Origin: Brotonthovivens sp045629925
Lineage (GTDB): Bacteria > Bacillota > Clostridia > Lachnospirales > Lachnospiraceae
Reading direction: 5' to 3'
Length of the DNA: 15,029 nucleotides
Assembly: GCA_045629925.1 (NCBI GenBank)
Contig: JAZQSD010000061.1
Coordinates: 1-15,029 of the forward strand
Positions 13,385-15,029 of the stretch are shown piece after piece. The notes below the pieces were generated by a model that saw nothing but the letters and a program-made list of their open reading frames with translations, was not told the origin of the DNA and did not search any database. Within the stretch, counting starts at the first letter, position 1; each line of letters begins with the position of its first letter. Made by a program: the position numbers and the translations under genes.

Positions 13385-13460
13385 CTTAGAGAATTCTTGC
13401 TGATAAGCAGTTTGAATATTAATCAACTTATACATAAAGCAATCATCACAGGAGGTTTCC

Positions 13461-14711
13461 ATGAGCGAAATTAGAGATATTAACCTTGCTCCATCAGGAG
13501 CTCATAAAATTGACTGGGTAAAGAAGAATTGTCCTCTGTTACGCAGTCTTGAAGAAGAATTTTCTGTATCCAAACCATTTGCAGGCATCCGTGTTGCTCT
13601 TTCTATCCACTTAGAAGCAAAGACAGCTTACCTTTGCAAAGTGCTGGCAGCAGGCGGTGCAGAGATGTTCATCACAGGAAGCAACCCACTGTCTACACAG
13701 GACGACGTTGCAGCTGCTTTGGTAGCTGACGGTCTGAACGTTTTTGCATGGTATGACTGTACACCTGAGGAATATGAACGCCATATCACAATGGTTCTGG
13801 AAAACAACTGCAACATTATCATCGATGACGGCGGCGACTTAGTTAACATGCTTCACACAAAGATGCCAGAGAGAATCCAGCACGTAATCGGTGGCTGCGA
13901 AGAAACAACCACTGGTATCATCCGTCTCATCGCCATGGCAAATAATAACGAGTTAAAATTCCCAATGGTGCTTGTAAACAACGCTGACTGCAAACACCTC
14001 TTTGACAACCGTTATGGTACAGGTCAGTCTGTATTTGACGGCATCAACCGCACAACAAACCTGATTGTTGCAGGCAAATATGTAGTTGTAGCTGGTTACG
14101 GATGGTGCGGCAAAGGTGTTGCAATGCGCGCGAAGGGACTTGGCGCAAAAGTTATCGTAACAGAGATTGATCCAGTAAAAGCGATTGAAGCTGTTATGGA
14201 CGGTTTTGATGTAATGCCAATGAACGAAGCTGCTAAGATCGGTGATTTCTTCGTAACTGTAACAGGCTGTGCCGGAGTTATCGATGAAGAAGACTTCAAA
14301 GTAATGAAAAACGGTGCTATCCTCTGCAACGCAGGCCACTTTGACGTTGAGATCGATATGAAACGGCTTCGCGAAATCGCATTAGACAGAATTGAACAGA
14401 GAAAGAACATCGTTGGATATAAGATTTCTGAAGGCCAGTGGATCTACGTTCTTGCAGAAGGCCGTCTTGTAAACCTTGCAGCAGGCGATGGCCATCCAGC
14501 AGAAATCATGGATATGAGCTTTGCAATCCAGGCCCTTAGTGCAAAATATCTTGTAGAAAATGCTAAGAACCTGACAGAAAAACTGATCAACGTTCCAAAA
14601 GAAGTTGACATGGAAGTTGCTAAGAGAAAACTCCACTTCCTTGGAATCGAAATCGACAGTCTGACAGCAGAACAGGAAAAATATTTAAATTCTTCCAATA
14701 TTGAAATTTAA
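13461..14711 (+). CDS. ahcY: adenosylhomocysteinase (S-adenosyl-L-homocysteine hydrolase)
   Basis: This 416-residue NAD-dependent enzyme splits S-adenosylhomocysteine into adenosine and homocysteine, removing an inhibitor of methyl transfer. Visible features: substrate region SIHLEAKTA (48-56), D122-D123-G-G in the middle, E147/E148 in GGCEETTTG, K178 and D182 in CKHLFDNRYGTGQS, the NAD-binding GYGWCGKG (212-219), and C-terminal GHFDVEID and AEGRLVNLAAG. The C-terminus ends NSSNIEI and lacks the Lys-x3-Tyr-Arg-Tyr tail of the common bacterial/eukaryotic form; this and the length resemble the archaeal/Thermotoga-type enzymes. Some of those act on S-inosylhomocysteine, so the exact substrate is not certain. 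AGGAGG precedes the ATG. It is monocistronic, with its own promoter and terminator. Confidence 0.95.
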   Translation: MSEIRDINLAPSGAHKIDWVKKNCPLLRSLEEEFSVSKPFAGIRVALSIHLEAKTAYLCKVLAAGGAEMFITGSNPLSTQDDVAAALVADGLNVFAWYDCTPEEYERHITMVLENNCNIIIDDGGDLVNMLHTKMPERIQHVIGGCEETTTGIIRLIAMANNNELKFPMVLVNNADCKHLFDNRYGTGQSVFDGINRTTNLIVAGKYVVVAGYGWCGKGVAMRAKGLGAKVIVTEIDPVKAIEAVMDGFDVMPMNEAAKIGDFFVTVTGCAGVIDEEDFKVMKNGAILCNAGHFDVEIDMKRLREIALDRIEQRKNIVGYKISEGQWIYVLAEGRLVNLAAGDGHPAEIMDMSFAIQALSAKYLVENAKNLTEKLINVPKEVDMEVAKRKLHFLGIEIDSLTAEQEKYLNSSNIEI

Positions 14712-14723
14712 GAAAGACAATAC

Positions 14724-14766
14724 AATCCCCCCGACTTGCCGGACAAGCCAGCAAGTCGGGGGGATT
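14724..14766 (+). terminator. strong terminator hairpin after ahcY
   Basis: AATCCCCCCGACTTGC (14724-14739) pairs perfectly with 14751-14766 around an 11-base loop, a 16-bp stem with six C-G pairs in a row. The following sequence is T-rich (ATTATTATGCATTATTCTT) but not a clean U-tract. Given its position 13 bases after the stop it is almost certainly the terminator. Confidence 0.85.
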
Positions 14767-15029
14767 ATTATGCATTATTCTTAAATTTCTAAGGAAAACA
14801 ATATTGAAAGTCGTCAAAAATAATTGTTGAATATCACCAAACTTTTTTGATGTTTTTCCTATGCAGCCACAAAGAATCCATTATCTATGATAGTTTGCAG
14901 CAGGTCTATTTGCACAATGTGCACTTTTCACAAAAACTGTCCAAAGGATTGTTTTTTCGACTTTCATCAAGTAATCTGATTCACAGGATATCCTTCTATT
15001 TTTCTAGGAATTCTTATTATTCTGGCCGC
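14767..15029. other. non-coding tail; at most a 20-codon C-terminal fragment at the right edge
   Basis: No reading frame here has coding character or a ribosome binding site. On the minus strand, the frame entering at 15029 is open for 20 codons and ends in a double stop at 14964-14969; its sequence contains IPRKIEGYPV, which resembles the start of a BspA-type leucine-rich repeat, but 20 residues are too few to decide. A small inverted repeat (TGCACA-A-TGTGCA, 14911-14923) is also present. Confidence 0.4.

Noticed and set aside
13385..13460. SAH or SAM riboswitch in the ahcY leader
   Set aside because: The leader is about 70 bases and shows no conserved pairing or core motif of those classes.
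13628..14817. Several antisense ORFs over ahcY
   Set aside because: They are shadows of a highly conserved enzyme gene, lack ribosome binding sites and resemble no proteins.

Overview
The window looks like a piece of a low-to-mid GC Clostridia chromosome, most likely Lachnospiraceae. This rests on strong AGGAGG-type ribosome binding sites, the Gram-positive type pyrK-pyrD (class 1B) pair, two lipoproteins with Gram-positive lipoboxes, and Firmicutes-like promoters. The genus cannot be resolved from the sequence alone.

Layout: (1) Positions 1-3440 are visibly A+T-rich and look like an accessory block. Read on the minus strand they hold a BlaI/MecI-family repressor, a translationally coupled M56 (BlaR1-type) membrane metalloprotease with a non-penicillin-binding outer domain, a separately transcribed 128-residue secreted protein of unknown function, a long hairpin, and an ABC-2-like membrane permease that runs off the left edge. 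Dyads of the form TTCTAA-N4-TTAGAA flank the repressor promoter and recur upstream of the secreted-protein gene, which suggests one small regulon. (2) Positions 3540-5870 hold a GNAT acetyltransferase (+), a shared bidirectional terminator, an iron-sulfur-flavoprotein-like reductase (-) with a perfect dyad at its promoter, and a lipoprotein N-acetylmuramoyl-L-alanine amidase (-). (3) Positions 5870-6500 have no gene but contain the most striking signal in the window: nine degenerate units (17 copies of an ACATRCC-like heptamer in alternating orientation). Within each complete unit the two heptamers are exactly 32 bp apart, and units are spaced 53 or 63 bp apart, so nearly all sites fall on one face of the DNA helix. 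(4) Positions 6417-10690 are a pyrimidine operon, pyrC-pyrF-pyrK-pyrD (minus strand), with its own promoter and terminator and an unexpected internal terminator-like hairpin between pyrF and pyrK. (5) Positions 10733-13210 hold the ribosome-associated GTPase HflX and a TPR lipoprotein (minus strand), divergent from (6) an adenosylhomocysteinase (+, 13461-14711) that ends in a strong hairpin. The last 260 bases hold no convincing gene.

How the genes work together: the right two thirds are mostly housekeeping (UMP synthesis, ribosome rescue/GTPase, recycling of S-adenosylhomocysteine, wall hydrolysis). The left block resembles an inducible membrane or envelope-stress module, in which the M56 protease would sense a signal outside the cell and inactivate the repressor, releasing the repressor/protease operon and probably the secreted protein. 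The two places most worth following up are that block and the helically phased repeat array.
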